DNA from: DATJNI01 sp035508275
Lineage (GTDB): Bacteria > Patescibacteriota > Saccharimonadia > Saccharimonadales > UBA4665
DNA: 57,131 nucleotides
Reading direction: 5' to 3'
Assembly: GCA_035508275.1 (NCBI GenBank)
Contig: DATJNI010000006.1
Location: 1 to 57,131, forward strand
The position numbers and the translations under genes are program-made. Of this stretch, positions 1 through 7,834 are shown one piece after another. Below the pieces are notes generated by a model. The model saw nothing but the letters and a program-made list of their open reading frames with translations, was not told the origin of the DNA and searched no databases. Every line of letters starts with the position of its first letter. Positions within the stretch are counted from its first letter, which is position 1.

Positions 1-120
1 GTCGAGGGACCAGTGGTTCTTCATACATTTTCTGCAACTCACAATTATTACGCGGCCGTAGCTGCTGGTGCCGCAGAGGGCATTAGTTTACAACCAGCAT
101 CAGGCCCTAGCTTTAGCTAG
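1..120 (+). CDS. C-terminal end of an unidentified protein (5' partial)
   Basis: The first 39 codons of the window are open in frame 1 and end at a TAG at 118-120. The visible tail is rich in Ala, Gly and Ser and contains the stretch HTFSATHNYYAAVAAGAAEG. The start lies outside the window and I do not recognise the family. It converges on the DUF998-like gene, whose stop codon at 113-115 lies inside this reading frame, so the two genes overlap by 8 nt. Such tight convergence recurs across the window, which supports a real gene end here, but the fragment is too short for any function. Confidence 0.5.
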   Translation, partial: VEGPVVLHTFSATHNYYAAVAAGAAEGISLQPASGPSFS

Positions 121-775
121 CCCGTGCCCTAACGAAACGATTACTTGACACGTAGAAACCAAAAACTATTAGCCAGACGGTTTGCGGATAGGCAACGATC
201 CTTTCCATTCCGCCTATACCCAAGCCTAGGTAAGAGTGAGTTATGAAAAACACTAGAGCAAGTAGGGTAACGGTACTTGTCAGAAAGCTGTATATCCGCA
301 ACCACTTTGGTATATCGAGAGTATGGCCAAACCATCCTATACTTAAGTTCCCGACCAAGAAGGGCAACAATGCACCAATAAAATGCAAGGAGCTAATTGT
401 GTTCTCAGGAAAAAGTCCAACAAGTATTGTCCCTAATCCCGCTAGCCCCATGCCAATAAACCCTAGTAAAGATCCCGTAGTTTGCTTGAATTCACAGTAG
501 AGTAATGTCGCACCTAAAAGCATAGTAAAACCAAGTACTATAAGCGAGGCATTCATGACGGCGTGATCAGGCGAACAAACGTACCTATTGTCATAAACGC
601 TACAGGAAGTATTGCCCAGATCGCTAATAGTATTATGCAGGTAGCTATACGCTTGGCTCCAGTCTCGGGCTACCACAATTTGAACTACAAAATACTGAAT
701 GCTCAATATCCACAAGGCGGGACCAACGAATGGATATCTGTCGTGGAATGATTGTATTTTCCCAAAATAGGTCAT
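113..775 (-). CDS. DUF998-like multi-pass membrane protein
   Basis: This 220-residue protein has about six hydrophobic segments. After the first one it carries a loop containing HNTISDLGNTSC and then DHAVMNASLIVLG, the layout typical of DUF998 (a Frp1-like membrane family of unknown function). Two Cys in that loop (NTSCSVYDNRYVCSP) could form an extracytoplasmic disulfide; that is inference. The length fits the family. The start is the ATG at 775, with no clear Shine-Dalgarno sequence. It is divergent from the metallopeptidase gene and overlaps the end of the partial gene before it. The family call is fairly secure; substrate and role are unknown. Confidence 0.75.
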   Translation of the reverse strand: MTYFGKIQSFHDRYPFVGPALWILSIQYFVVQIVVARDWSQAYSYLHNTISDLGNTSCSVYDNRYVCSPDHAVMNASLIVLGFTMLLGATLLYCEFKQTTGSLLGFIGMGLAGLGTILVGLFPENTISSLHFIGALLPFLVGNLSIGWFGHTLDIPKWLRIYSFLTSTVTLLALVFFITHSYLGLGIGGMERIVAYPQTVWLIVFGFYVSSNRFVRARAS

Positions 776-842
776 ATGGATAGCCTATCATGGCCTAGAC
801 AGTCATATAACGGACAAAGACGGATTTTGTTATCATTAGCCT

Positions 843-1472
843 ATGCAATCAATAAATTACTACGTTGCGAATTCTCACGGTAAGTTTACTCCTGGGACAA
901 TCAATAAGATTCAAGCAACGGTTAACAAAAGTACTGAGATTATAAAAAAGCAACTTGGAGCTAATAAAATAGACATAATTTTTGTAAATGCTCCCTTGGA
1001 TATAATTCCCGAGATAGGTATTGGCGGTTATTCCCACGGCCCATATAACATCTATGTAAGCCTAGATCCAGACCGGGACTTCAGAGAGAAAGAGCTAATA
1101 TTGACTATCCTGCATGAAGCTCACCACTGCATGAGATGGAGAGGCCCGGGTTACGGCAAAAACTTGGGCGAAGCCTTGGTAACTGAAGGACTTGCATGTC
1201 TATATGAGGAAGAATATAGCGGTAAAGCGCCAATTTATACGAAAGTGGAGATAAAGCCTGAAGAGATAGCAGCTGCTAGAGAATACCTAAATGACGATAA
1301 ATACGTTCATAAAGATTGGTTTTTTGGTAGCGACAAAGCTCAAAGGTGGTTCGGCTACACTTATGGCTATTCTCTTGTTAAGACGTACGCGAAAAAGGCT
1401 AATAAAAAGGCCTCAGAATTAGTAACTATACCCGCAGATATTGTGCTTGCCGAAGCACAACTTGCAGCCTAG
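843..1472 (+). CDS. Predicted zinc metallopeptidase, DUF2268-like
   Basis: This 209-residue soluble protein contains the zinc-protease signature LHEAHH (HExxH) near residue 92, followed about 20 residues later by GEALVTEGLACLYEEEY, which supplies a likely third metal-ligand Glu. This arrangement matches the DUF2268 family of predicted Zn-dependent proteases. No signal peptide is visible, so it is probably cytoplasmic. A TATCAT hexamer at 831-836 sits 6 nt before the ATG and no ribosome binding site is present, consistent with a leaderless message. It ends 6 nt before the convergent MMPL gene. The catalytic class is well supported; the substrate is unknown. Confidence 0.75.
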   Translation: MQSINYYVANSHGKFTPGTINKIQATVNKSTEIIKKQLGANKIDIIFVNAPLDIIPEIGIGGYSHGPYNIYVSLDPDRDFREKELILTILHEAHHCMRWRGPGYGKNLGEALVTEGLACLYEEEYSGKAPIYTKVEIKPEEIAAAREYLNDDKYVHKDWFFGSDKAQRWFGYTYGYSLVKTYAKKANKKASELVTIPADIVLAEAQLAA

Positions 1473-1478
1473 CTAGTA

Positions 1479-3824
1479 CTAATCTTCTGATGCTTCAACC
1501 AACTCACCATGAGTGGTTGGCCACCAGTTCCATTTGCCCAGCAGGACAACAATAGAAGGCACTATCAAGGTACGAACTAAGAATGTGTCCATCAGGATGC
1601 CTAGGGCCAGCCCTAATCCAATTTCTCTGACTTCAGTATTGCCATTGCCGCCAACGATCGCAAACACCCCGAAGGTACCAGCTAACACCAGTCCAGCTGA
1701 CGTAACTGTAGTGCCGGTTGTAGTCAGAGCCTTAGCGACAGCCTCTTTAAGCTTAATGTCATGCGTTTCTTCACGTATACGTGTCATGACTAGGATGTTA
1801 TAGTCCTCACCCAGCGCTAGCAGAAAGATAAACATAAGGAACGGCAAGATGAAGGTCAGGCCGGGACTATGGCCAAATTTAGTAAATAGTAGTACGGACA
1901 GGCCGAGAGAAGCAAGATAGGAAAGAGCTACCGAAGCAATTAAGTATAGTGGCGCTATTAGACTTCTTAGCAGTATGGCTAGAAGTATGCCAATAACGAC
2001 TATAGCTATTGGTACAACTCGCTTAAGATCATCGTTAGAGATTTTACTAATGTCATATAAGGCGGTAGATTCGCCAACTACGCCGCTACCGCTGGCACCA
2101 ACTTTGTCGGCAACTTTCTGAACCTCTGCGCGAACAGCAGGGGTAGAGTTTAGAGCTGAAGTCGATCCTGGATCGCCAGCCGTTAAGCCTACGTTATAGA
2201 TAACGGTCTTACCGTCTTTGCTAACCAGCGCAGACAGTATCTGGTAAGCTTCGTATTCGCGAACAAATTCTGGGTTATTCTGCGCCGCTGGGTTGCTAGC
2301 TATGGCTTGTAGGTTTAGCTTCCCGCTTAGGCCTACCGGCGCACCAAATGCGTTATGGAGAGTAGATATTTCACTGGAAGTTAAAACTAGGCCATTGGGA
2401 TTAAGCGGACCGGTTACGTGGCTAAACTCTGGCGATGCAGCAAGCGCTGACTGAATAGTGGCTAGTTGGTTAGGGTTCTGCCAGACGCTTTCTGGCAGGA
2501 CAAATATAATGGAGGTCGGATTCTCACTATTGCTTGGAAAGTGCTTCGCAATTAATGCATCGCCCATAGCCGAGTCTGTGCCACTCGGAGCGGCGGTTGT
2601 GCCGCCAAAACCGGCGGCTTTGTACTGGGGCACAAACAATGCCAGACCACCCAAGACAATAATCCCAGCTACCAAAATTGGAACTGGTTTCTGAGTAACC
2701 GAGGCGGATATTCGTCCCCACAAGCCATATTTAGGCTTTTTGCTCTTACGTAACGAGGGCCAGAAGACGGCTCTACCAAAAATTGCTAGTAAAGCTGGCA
2801 AAAGTGTCAACCCAGCTAGCAACATAAGACCGATGCCAATAGCTAGAGGAATACCAAGATTAGAGTAGAGCTGGAAGGTAGCAAATAACAAAGACAAAAG
2901 TGCGGCTATAACCGTAACTGCTGAAAAGGTAATACTTTCGCCGACCCGGCTCATAGCTTCCTCAATTGCAGGCTTGGGCTTTAGGCCACCTTGTATCTCC
3001 TCGCGAACCCGAAAGATAAGAAACAGCCCATAATCTGTTCCAGCACCCAGTATAAGTACTGTCATTAGCAGCTGTGCTAGAGAAGAGACTTTCAGGCCGT
3101 GGCTAGCTGCTTCAGCAACTATTGGGCCGGCAAGCGTAACTACAAACAATGGCGGCACTAGAGTAATAATTGGAGCCAGTGGCGCTCTAAATATTAGAAG
3201 CAATAGGATTATGATGAAAATTACCGCACCAAGTTGTACCTGAGAATTAGTCGAACCTGACTTTTTGGCATTATCTACGGTATCTGCCAACTGACCGGTT
3301 AGATGTACCTGCAGACCCGACGGGATAGTTGTTTTACTAATCTCACTTCTCAGGCTATCTATAATGGTCGTAGGATCGGTATTTGCCCCGCCACTAACAA
3401 TTACGTCGAACTCCCCGGCCTGACCATCAGGAGATATTGCAGTTGAACGCACACCCTTAACTCCCGATACGCTCTTTATATTAGTTTGCAGAGTATTTAT
3501 TGTGGCCACATCAGCCTGAGTAAGCGAAGAACCGTCATTGGTCGCAATAACTACACCAATAGTCGGGGAACTTGAAGATTTATCCAGCGACGAGGCTAAG
3601 TTTATGGCTTTCTGACTAGGCGCACTGGCAGGCAGAAAAGAAGTATTATTAGACTGAGTTACGCTAGATAAGCTAGGAAAGTTATGTACTGCCGCAATTG
3701 TGCCAAAGATCCAGACAATTACTACTAGCCATCTGAATCTAACTGAGAACTTTCCAATAGATCTAAATATCCTGTAACCAATATTCTCAGGCTTGGCACC
3801 GCTAGTGCTTTTTGGTTTATTCAT
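1479..3824 (-). CDS. MMPL/RND-family membrane transporter
   Basis: This 781-residue protein has the duplicated MMPL layout: one membrane segment near residues 32-50, a large extracytoplasmic domain, a block of membrane helices, then a second copy of the same pattern. The diagnostic motifs GTDYGLFLIFRVREE (residues 262-276) and GEDYNILVMTRIREE (around 670) follow the membrane helices in each half; their Asp-Tyr pairs are the proton-relay positions of MmpL proteins. Relatives export lipids, glycolipids or drugs using the proton motive force. It stands alone, so no cargo can be inferred. A TACAAT box lies 7 nt before the ATG. Confidence 0.9.
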   Translation of the reverse strand: MNKPKSTSGAKPENIGYRIFRSIGKFSVRFRWLVVIVWIFGTIAAVHNFPSLSSVTQSNNTSFLPASAPSQKAINLASSLDKSSSSPTIGVVIATNDGSSLTQADVATINTLQTNIKSVSGVKGVRSTAISPDGQAGEFDVIVSGGANTDPTTIIDSLRSEISKTTIPSGLQVHLTGQLADTVDNAKKSGSTNSQVQLGAVIFIIILLLLIFRAPLAPIITLVPPLFVVTLAGPIVAEAASHGLKVSSLAQLLMTVLILGAGTDYGLFLIFRVREEIQGGLKPKPAIEEAMSRVGESITFSAVTVIAALLSLLFATFQLYSNLGIPLAIGIGLMLLAGLTLLPALLAIFGRAVFWPSLRKSKKPKYGLWGRISASVTQKPVPILVAGIIVLGGLALFVPQYKAAGFGGTTAAPSGTDSAMGDALIAKHFPSNSENPTSIIFVLPESVWQNPNQLATIQSALAASPEFSHVTGPLNPNGLVLTSSEISTLHNAFGAPVGLSGKLNLQAIASNPAAQNNPEFVREYEAYQILSALVSKDGKTVIYNVGLTAGDPGSTSALNSTPAVRAEVQKVADKVGASGSGVVGESTALYDISKISNDDLKRVVPIAIVVIGILLAILLRSLIAPLYLIASVALSYLASLGLSVLLFTKFGHSPGLTFILPFLMFIFLLALGEDYNILVMTRIREETHDIKLKEAVAKALTTTGTTVTSAGLVLAGTFGVFAIVGGNGNTEVREIGLGLALGILMDTFLVRTLIVPSIVVLLGKWNWWPTTHGELVEASED

Positions 3825-3831
3825 TAGTTTT

Positions 3832-3859
3832 ATTGTATCTGAAGCCTAGCTTAAGGCAA
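3832..3859 (-). promoter_or_regulatory. Promoter of the MMPL gene (leaderless geometry)
   Basis: Read on the minus strand, TTGCCT (3854-3859) is followed after 16 nt by TACAAT (3832-3837). The ATG of the MMPL gene follows after only 7 nt, so the transcript would start at or next to the start codon. No Shine-Dalgarno sequence fits in that space. Confidence 0.55.
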
Positions 3860-3930
3860 CACCAATTATCGCTAAGACCCTATAAGAATTCAGCTTCTGG
3901 GATATAATATTGATGAACCAAGGAGGGTAT

Positions 3931-4311
3931 ATGGCAGCTTACACAAAAATTAATTTTGCAGACGTAGATAATTCCTCTAAGACCGACGGACTTGAGATGC
4001 GCTTTTCCCGCAAGCATTTAAACTCCAAGGAGCTTGGCGTAACGTTATCTAAATACAGCGCGAACTATAAAGCGGCTAAGAGCCATTCTCATAAAGTCCA
4101 AGAAGAGGCCTACGTAGTAGTTAGAGGATCGGGCAAAATGCTCTTAGACGACAGCGTTGAAGAGCTTAAGGCTTGGGACGTTGTTCTAGTGCCGCCTGAA
4201 GTATCAAGAGCCTTTGAGGCAGGACCAGACGGACTAGACATTATAGCTATAGGCGGAAGCAAACCAATAGAAGGCGACGGTGTTTCCGGGGACGCCAACT
4301 GGCCATCTTGA
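3931..4311 (+). CDS. Small cupin-domain protein
   Basis: This 126-residue single-domain cupin has the first metal-binding motif as SHSHKVQEEAYVVVRGSG and a second motif region around WDVVLVPPEVSRAFEAG. The second motif lacks the usual His, so metal binding may be incomplete. In-frame TTG and ATG codons occur at 3910 and 3913, but I place the start at 3931: TATAAT at 3903-3908 puts the transcription start near 3915, and AGGAGG at 3921-3926 precedes the 3931 ATG by 4 nt. Cupins of this size are sugar-isomerase-like or binding proteins of varied function; the substrate cannot be told. Stop is TGA. Confidence 0.8.
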   Translation: MAAYTKINFADVDNSSKTDGLEMRFSRKHLNSKELGVTLSKYSANYKAAKSHSHKVQEEAYVVVRGSGKMLLDDSVEELKAWDVVLVPPEVSRAFEAGPDGLDIIAIGGSKPIEGDGVSGDANWPS

Positions 4312-4344
4312 CCATACCTAGAACTTGTTTGGTATATTAAAAGT

Positions 4345-4596
4345 ATGCCCACAAAAGATATTGCCACAGGCGTAGTGCACGATCTACCCGCAGATTTACG
4401 CAAGGCCTTACTATCAGATAAATCTGCTCTAGAGAGGTGGAATGACCTTACGCCACTAGCCCGCAATGAATGGATATGCTGGGTCATCACTACTAAAAAG
4501 CCTGAGACTCGGAAGAATCACATTGAGCGGGTTATCACTGAACTAATGCAGGGGAAACGTCGCCCTTGCTGCTGGGTTGGCTGTACGCACCGCTAA
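4345..4596 (+). CDS. YdeI/OmdA-like small protein
   Basis: This 83-residue protein matches the C-terminal module of the YdeI/OmpD-associated (OmdA) family: LPADLRKALLSDKSALERWNDL followed by ARNEWICWVITTKKPETRKNHIER. In other bacteria this module is labelled bacteriocin-protection or OmpD-associated, with little biochemistry behind it. Here it is the module alone and ends in a Cys-rich tail (RRPCCWVGCTHR). TATATT at 4333-4338 is 6 nt from the ATG, suggesting a leaderless transcript. The gene follows the cupin by 33 nt. The family call is good; no function is claimed. Confidence 0.75.
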   Translation: MPTKDIATGVVHDLPADLRKALLSDKSALERWNDLTPLARNEWICWVITTKKPETRKNHIERVITELMQGKRRPCCWVGCTHR

Positions 4597-4615
4597 CTTA
4601 CTCTAAGAAATTTAC

Positions 4616-4645
4616 TTGTCAGGACAAATTAAAGGTATATATAAT
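4616..4645 (+). promoter_or_regulatory. Sigma70-type promoter upstream of the PhnB-like gene
   Basis: TTGTCA (4616-4621) and TATAAT (4640-4645) are separated by 18 nt. The start codon at 4676 has a leader of about 24 nt with an AAGGAG ribosome binding site (4665-4670) 5 nt ahead of it. This is a conventional leadered promoter, in contrast to the leaderless type nearby. Confidence 0.65.
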
Positions 4646-4675
4646 CAGACTTAAGTAAGTATATAAGGAGAGAAC

Positions 4676-5134
4676 ATGCAAAAAATAACTCCGTTTTTAT
4701 GGTTCGACGATCAAGCTGAAGAAGCTGCTAAGTTTTATACGGAAGTTTTTAAAGACTCAAAAATCGGCAACATCGCCCATTACGATGCAGCTAGCGCCAA
4801 AGCTTCTGGTCGCCCAGAAGGATCAGTGTTAACCGTCTCTTTTCAGTTGCAAGGACAGGATTTCATGGCCCTTAACGGCGGCCCTACCTTTAAGTTCACT
4901 GAAGCCATCTCATTTGTAGTAAACTGCGATAATCAAGAAGAAATAGACTACTACTGGGGAAAATTATCAGCTCACCCTGAGAACGAACAGTGCGGCTGGC
5001 TAAAAGACAAGTTTGGAGTTAGCTGGCAAATCGTACCGGAAAATATGGGCGACCTCATAAAGTCTCCAGCCGCCGTGCAGGCTTTGATGAAAATGAAGAA
5101 GATCATTATTGACGAGCTAACGAGCGCTAAGTAA
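4676..5134 (+). CDS. PhnB-like VOC-fold protein
   Basis: This 152-residue protein opens with KITPFLWFDDQAEEAAKFYTEVF and contains FQLQGQDFMALNGGPTFKFTEAISF and EQCGWLKDKFGVSWQIVPE, the signature of the PhnB-like branch of the vicinal-oxygen-chelate fold (often mislabelled 3-demethylubiquinone methyltransferase). The branch is related to glyoxalases but the members' substrates are mostly unknown. The protein is soluble with no signal peptide. The start is well set by AAGGAG 5 nt upstream. A second VOC protein lies at 5932; the two are distinct subfamilies, not recent duplicates. Confidence 0.85.
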   Translation: MQKITPFLWFDDQAEEAAKFYTEVFKDSKIGNIAHYDAASAKASGRPEGSVLTVSFQLQGQDFMALNGGPTFKFTEAISFVVNCDNQEEIDYYWGKLSAHPENEQCGWLKDKFGVSWQIVPENMGDLIKSPAAVQALMKMKKIIIDELTSAK

Positions 5135-5155
5135 GCCAGCTTAAGTATGATGACA

Positions 5156-5304
5156 TGCTATAATTAAGGTAACTAGAAATATAGCTGCTAAATATTTTTA
5201 TTTTAAGAATCGTTCTAGCATTAATTTTAACCGTTTTTAGGGCGCAGCTAGCTGACCACTCGTAAGATTGACAGACTCCCTTAGATAGACAAGGAGTACT
5301 ACTA
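5156..5304 (+). promoter_or_regulatory. Extended -10 promoter and long 5' leader of the RRM gene
   Basis: TGC-TATAAT (5156-5164) is a perfect extended -10 element, placing the transcription start near 5171 and giving the RRM gene a leader of about 134 nt. The leader is A/T-rich in its first half and holds an AAGGAG site (5291-5296) before the ATG at 5305. A second TTGACA lies at 5265-5270 but has no convincing -10. Long leaders before small RNA-binding or cold-shock genes often carry temperature or autoregulatory control; that is inference here. Confidence 0.45.
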
Positions 5305-5619
5305 ATGGCAGCCAAACTATACGTCGGCGGCTTAAGCTACGAGGTCAAGGACGACCAACTAAGAGAGCTGTTTGAAACAGTCGGGAAAGTAGAGTCAGCA
5401 CAGATAATTGTCGACCGCTTCTCTAATCAGTCTAAAGGCTTTGGGTTTGTTGAGATGAGCACGGAAGCTGAAGCACAAGAGGCAATCAAGCAGTTGAACG
5501 GCAAGGATCTAGCCGGACGCTCAATAATGGTGAATGTGGCTCGACCGCAAGAAGATCGATCCCGTGGTTCATTCGGCCCACCAAAGAAGTTTAACAATAA
5601 CCGTAAGCCAAGATACTAG
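5305..5619 (+). CDS. RRM-domain RNA-binding protein
   Basis: This 104-residue protein is one RNA recognition motif plus a short basic tail. RNP2 is seen as KLYVGGLSY (residues 4-12) and RNP1 as KGFGFVEM (residues 48-55), with the RNA-contacting aromatic residues in place. The tail (RPQEDRSRGSFGPPKKFNNNRKPRY) is Gly/Arg/Asn-rich like the bacterial Rbp family, which binds single-stranded RNA and is often cold-induced. The start is set by AAGGAG 8 nt upstream. A 78-residue gene begins on the base after its stop codon, so the two may be translationally coupled. Confidence 0.92.
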   Translation: MAAKLYVGGLSYEVKDDQLRELFETVGKVESAQIIVDRFSNQSKGFGFVEMSTEAEAQEAIKQLNGKDLAGRSIMVNVARPQEDRSRGSFGPPKKFNNNRKPRY

Positions 5620-5856
5620 ATGCGTGTCCCAAGCAGACAGGAATTTCTAAAAGATCCTGTTGGCATCGATGCCAAGCGTGAATTACAACGCATGGTTAGC
5701 AGCCTTTCCTACAATACGAGTGGATCTTGCGATCCACGCGTAGGCAAAGGCTTGGTGTTTGTAGAACGGCATCTAGGCTATCTCATAAAACATCCTTACG
5801 TGTCCCCTCAGTCGTACCTTACAAATCTGCGAGTTATGACTAAGGTGAACCGTTAG
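5620..5856 (+). CDS. Small hypothetical protein coupled to the RRM gene
   Basis: This 78-residue frame starts at the ATG directly after the RRM stop (TAGATG), with no ribosome binding site of its own, so it could only be reached by coupling or a separate leaderless start. It is soluble and basic, with a helix-like N-terminal half (KDPVGIDAKRELQRMVSSL) and a second half containing ERHLGYLIKHPYVSPQSYL. Amino-acid use looks like real protein rather than noise. I do not recognise a family. Its fixed position behind an RNA-binding protein is the only hint of role. It may be spurious. Confidence 0.5.
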   Translation: MRVPSRQEFLKDPVGIDAKRELQRMVSSLSYNTSGSCDPRVGKGLVFVERHLGYLIKHPYVSPQSYLTNLRVMTKVNR

Positions 5857-5931
5857 CGTACCGTCCTGAACTCAATTGCATTTGAATAGATGCTGTAAAA
5901 TATAGCGTAGATATAATTTGAGGGAGTAAGT

Positions 5932-6306
5932 ATGGGAAGAGTAGTACATTTTGAAATTACGGCCGATGACGTGCCTAGAGCAAAGAAGTTTTATGAAATA
6001 TTCGACTGGGATATAAAAGACTCAGGAATGCCAGAGTTGGGCGAAAATAAATACATGGTAGCAAAGACAGGGAAAGAGGGGGATACGGGAACTGACGGCG
6101 CCATCATGAGTCGGAGCTTTCGAGCTGACCCCACCATAATCTGGATTGCCGTAGATGACATAGACCAAATGGCAGAAAAAGTAAAAGCTAGCGGTGGGCA
6201 GGTAGCGGGCAAGAAGCAGACCGTCCCGGGCGTTGGCGACACTATCTACATAAAAGATACGGAGGGTAATACGGTTGGCCTTATCCAACCATTGCCGAGG
6301 CAGTAA
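5932..6306 (+). CDS. Glyoxalase/bleomycin-resistance-type VOC protein
   Basis: This 124-residue single VOC unit starts GRVVHFEITADDVPRAKKFYEIFDW and ends with GDTIYIKDTEGNTVGLIQP, where the His near the start and the Glu near the end are the usual metal ligands of the fold. It resembles the small stand-alone VOC proteins found next to oxidoreductases, whose substrates are unknown. GAGGGAG lies about 6 nt before the ATG. The stop codon overlaps the start of the next gene (TAATG), so it is cotranscribed with the flavodoxin-like gene. Confidence 0.82.
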   Translation: MGRVVHFEITADDVPRAKKFYEIFDWDIKDSGMPELGENKYMVAKTGKEGDTGTDGAIMSRSFRADPTIIWIAVDDIDQMAEKVKASGGQVAGKKQTVPGVGDTIYIKDTEGNTVGLIQPLPRQ

Positions 6307-7046
6307 TGGCAAAATCAAACTTTAGCGACCTAAAAGCTCTATTCATAAACTGCTCTATTAAAAAAGACAAGTCCAAGTCGCACACCCAGCTGCTCATTAA
6401 TAAAGCTGCCGCTATCATGGAGAAGGAAGGCGTCCAGGTAGAGCAAGTATACGCCCTTGAGAACAAGATCGCCTTTGGCATGATAGAGGACGGCAAGAGC
6501 GAAGGACTAGAAGACGACTGGCCAAAGATACAAAAGAAGATTGAAGCAGCCGACATTCTAGTCATTGGGACGCCCATCTGGCTCGGCACTAAGTCAAGTG
6601 TCGCTACTTTGGTCATTGAGCGAATGTATGCTTATAGTGGAGAAACAAACAATAAGAATCAGTACATTTACTACGGCAAAGCAGGCGGCTGCATAATTAC
6701 TGGCAATGAAGACGGTATCAAACACTGCTCAATGGACCTTCTTTATGCAATGCAGCACATTGGCTACACCATACCGCCTCAGGCCGACTGTGGCTGGATA
6801 GGCGAAGCTGGTCCTGGGCCAAGCTACGGCGATACTGAATGGCAAGGCAAGCCTATCGGCGACGGCAAAACGCCTCTCGGTTTTAATAACGACTTTACGA
6901 ATCGGAATACAACCTTCATGGCTTGGAATTTAATGCACATGGCTAGACTACTTAAAGATAACGGCGGACTTCCGGCAGAAGGAAACACTGTTGATGGATG
7001 GACGCACGTTACTAATGCAAAGAACGAAAACCCTGAGTACCGTTAG
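6306..7046 (+). CDS. Flavodoxin-fold NAD(P)H:FMN reductase-like protein
   Basis: This 246-residue protein has the NADPH-dependent FMN reductase layout: a first strand ALFINCSIKKDKSKSHTQLLI carrying the phosphate-binding loop, then ADILVIGTPIWLGTKSSVATLVIERM (residues about 79-104), which holds the flavin-contacting GTPIW segment, and GKAGGCIITGNEDG. Relatives bind FMN and reduce quinones or other acceptors. It is longer at the C-terminus than classical flavodoxins. It overlaps the VOC gene by 1 nt, so the pair likely works on one substrate, which is not identifiable from sequence. Confidence 0.82.
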   Translation: MAKSNFSDLKALFINCSIKKDKSKSHTQLLINKAAAIMEKEGVQVEQVYALENKIAFGMIEDGKSEGLEDDWPKIQKKIEAADILVIGTPIWLGTKSSVATLVIERMYAYSGETNNKNQYIYYGKAGGCIITGNEDGIKHCSMDLLYAMQHIGYTIPPQADCGWIGEAGPGPSYGDTEWQGKPIGDGKTPLGFNNDFTNRNTTFMAWNLMHMARLLKDNGGLPAEGNTVDGWTHVTNAKNENPEYR

Positions 7047-7058
7047 TGTTTATCGGCC

Positions 7059-7087
7059 TTGACAAACCAAGACCCAAAGTTTAATAA
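7059..7087 (+). promoter_or_regulatory. Promoter upstream of the DUF7144 gene
   Basis: A consensus TTGACA (7059-7064) is followed after 17 nt by TAATAA (7082-7087). The ATG at 7127 has a strong AAGGAGG ribosome binding site at 7115-7121. This indicates an independent transcription unit for the small membrane protein. Confidence 0.6.
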
Positions 7088-7126
7088 TTAACTTATTATA
7101 AAGGGTGGGTTATTAAGGAGGGTTCA

Positions 7127-7528
7127 ATGAGCGCACAAAATAATTCACCAAGCGGTTGGGTAGGCTGGATCTACTTTGCCAGCTTTATGTTGATGGTCAT
7201 CGGCGTCTTGCAAGCAATTGCAGGTCTGACCGGGATCTTCAAAGGCGGCTTCTACGTTGTCACACAAAGCCATCTTCTAGTCTTTGACTACAGGACTTGG
7301 GGTTGGATCAGCTTAGTACTAGGCATAATCATCTTTATGGCTGGTTATGAGCTGCTAAAGGGCTCGGTATGGGCCAGGGTAATTGCTATCATATTGGCTT
7401 GTCTTAGCATTATTGCTAACGTGGCCTTTATTAACGCCTACCCAATCTGGTCGGTAATAATTATTGTTATCGACGTAATAGTCATATACTCTTTGTTCGT
7501 CCATGGCGACGAACTTGGTCGTGGCTAA
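7127..7528 (+). CDS. DUF7144-like four-helix membrane protein
   Basis: This 133-residue integral membrane protein has four hydrophobic segments and the opening GWVGWIYFASFMLMVIGVLQAIAGLTGIF characteristic, as far as I recall, of the DUF7144 family common in Actinobacteria. The last helix is followed by a short polar tail (HGDELGRG). It has its own promoter, an AAGGAGG site 5 nt before the ATG, and a hairpin terminator just after the stop, so it is a monocistronic unit. The function of the family is unknown to me. Confidence 0.75.
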   Translation: MSAQNNSPSGWVGWIYFASFMLMVIGVLQAIAGLTGIFKGGFYVVTQSHLLVFDYRTWGWISLVLGIIIFMAGYELLKGSVWARVIAIILACLSIIANVAFINAYPIWSVIIIVIDVIVIYSLFVHGDELGRG

Positions 7529-7547
7529 CAGACTTAAATCTGAAGAT

Positions 7548-7580
7548 AACAGCGTCCTATTTTTGGGGCGCTGTTTTTTT
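7548..7580 (+). terminator. Intrinsic terminator after the DUF7144 gene
   Basis: AACAGCG (7548-7554) pairs with CGCTGTT (7569-7575), extended inward by TCC against GGG, and is followed by a run of T to 7580. It is one of the few textbook rho-independent terminators in the window. Confidence 0.85.
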
Positions 7581-7615
7581 AATGTATACTTAGCTTGACC
7601 TGAAGGAGAGGCACT

Positions 7616-7831
7616 ATGTTTTTTATCATACTGGGAATAATCTTATGGATAGCGTTGGCTTTCTGGCCTGCATCTATTGCAAGAAGAAAAGGTCACAGCT
7701 TTATAATCTACTTTCTGCTGTCAATAATAATCTCGTGGCTAATAACCTTGATTATTGTCGCCTTCCTTGGTGACAGAACTGCGGTTTCCCAACAGCCAAA
7801 CTCTAGCTCAAACCACAAACCAGAAAGTTAG
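7616..7831 (+). CDS. Small two-helix membrane protein
   Basis: This 71-residue protein has two membrane helices separated by a short basic loop (IARRKGHSF) and a polar Ser/Asn-rich tail. A -10 box TATACT at 7585-7590 and GGAGAG about 6 nt before the ATG mark the start. It ends 3 nt before the ClC gene, so it is probably cotranscribed with that channel. I do not recognise the family; the shape resembles small membrane proteins of unknown function such as superinfection-immunity-like proteins, but I see no diagnostic motif. Confidence 0.6.
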   Translation: MFFIILGIILWIALAFWPASIARRKGHSFIIYFLLSIIISWLITLIIVAFLGDRTAVSQQPNSSSNHKPES

Positions 7832-7834
7832 AAT

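Noticed and set aside
4110..4490. Minus-strand frame of 126 codons over the cupin and YdeI-like genes.
   Set aside because: It lies antisense to two recognisable genes and shows Ser/Pro-rich noise typical of antisense frames.
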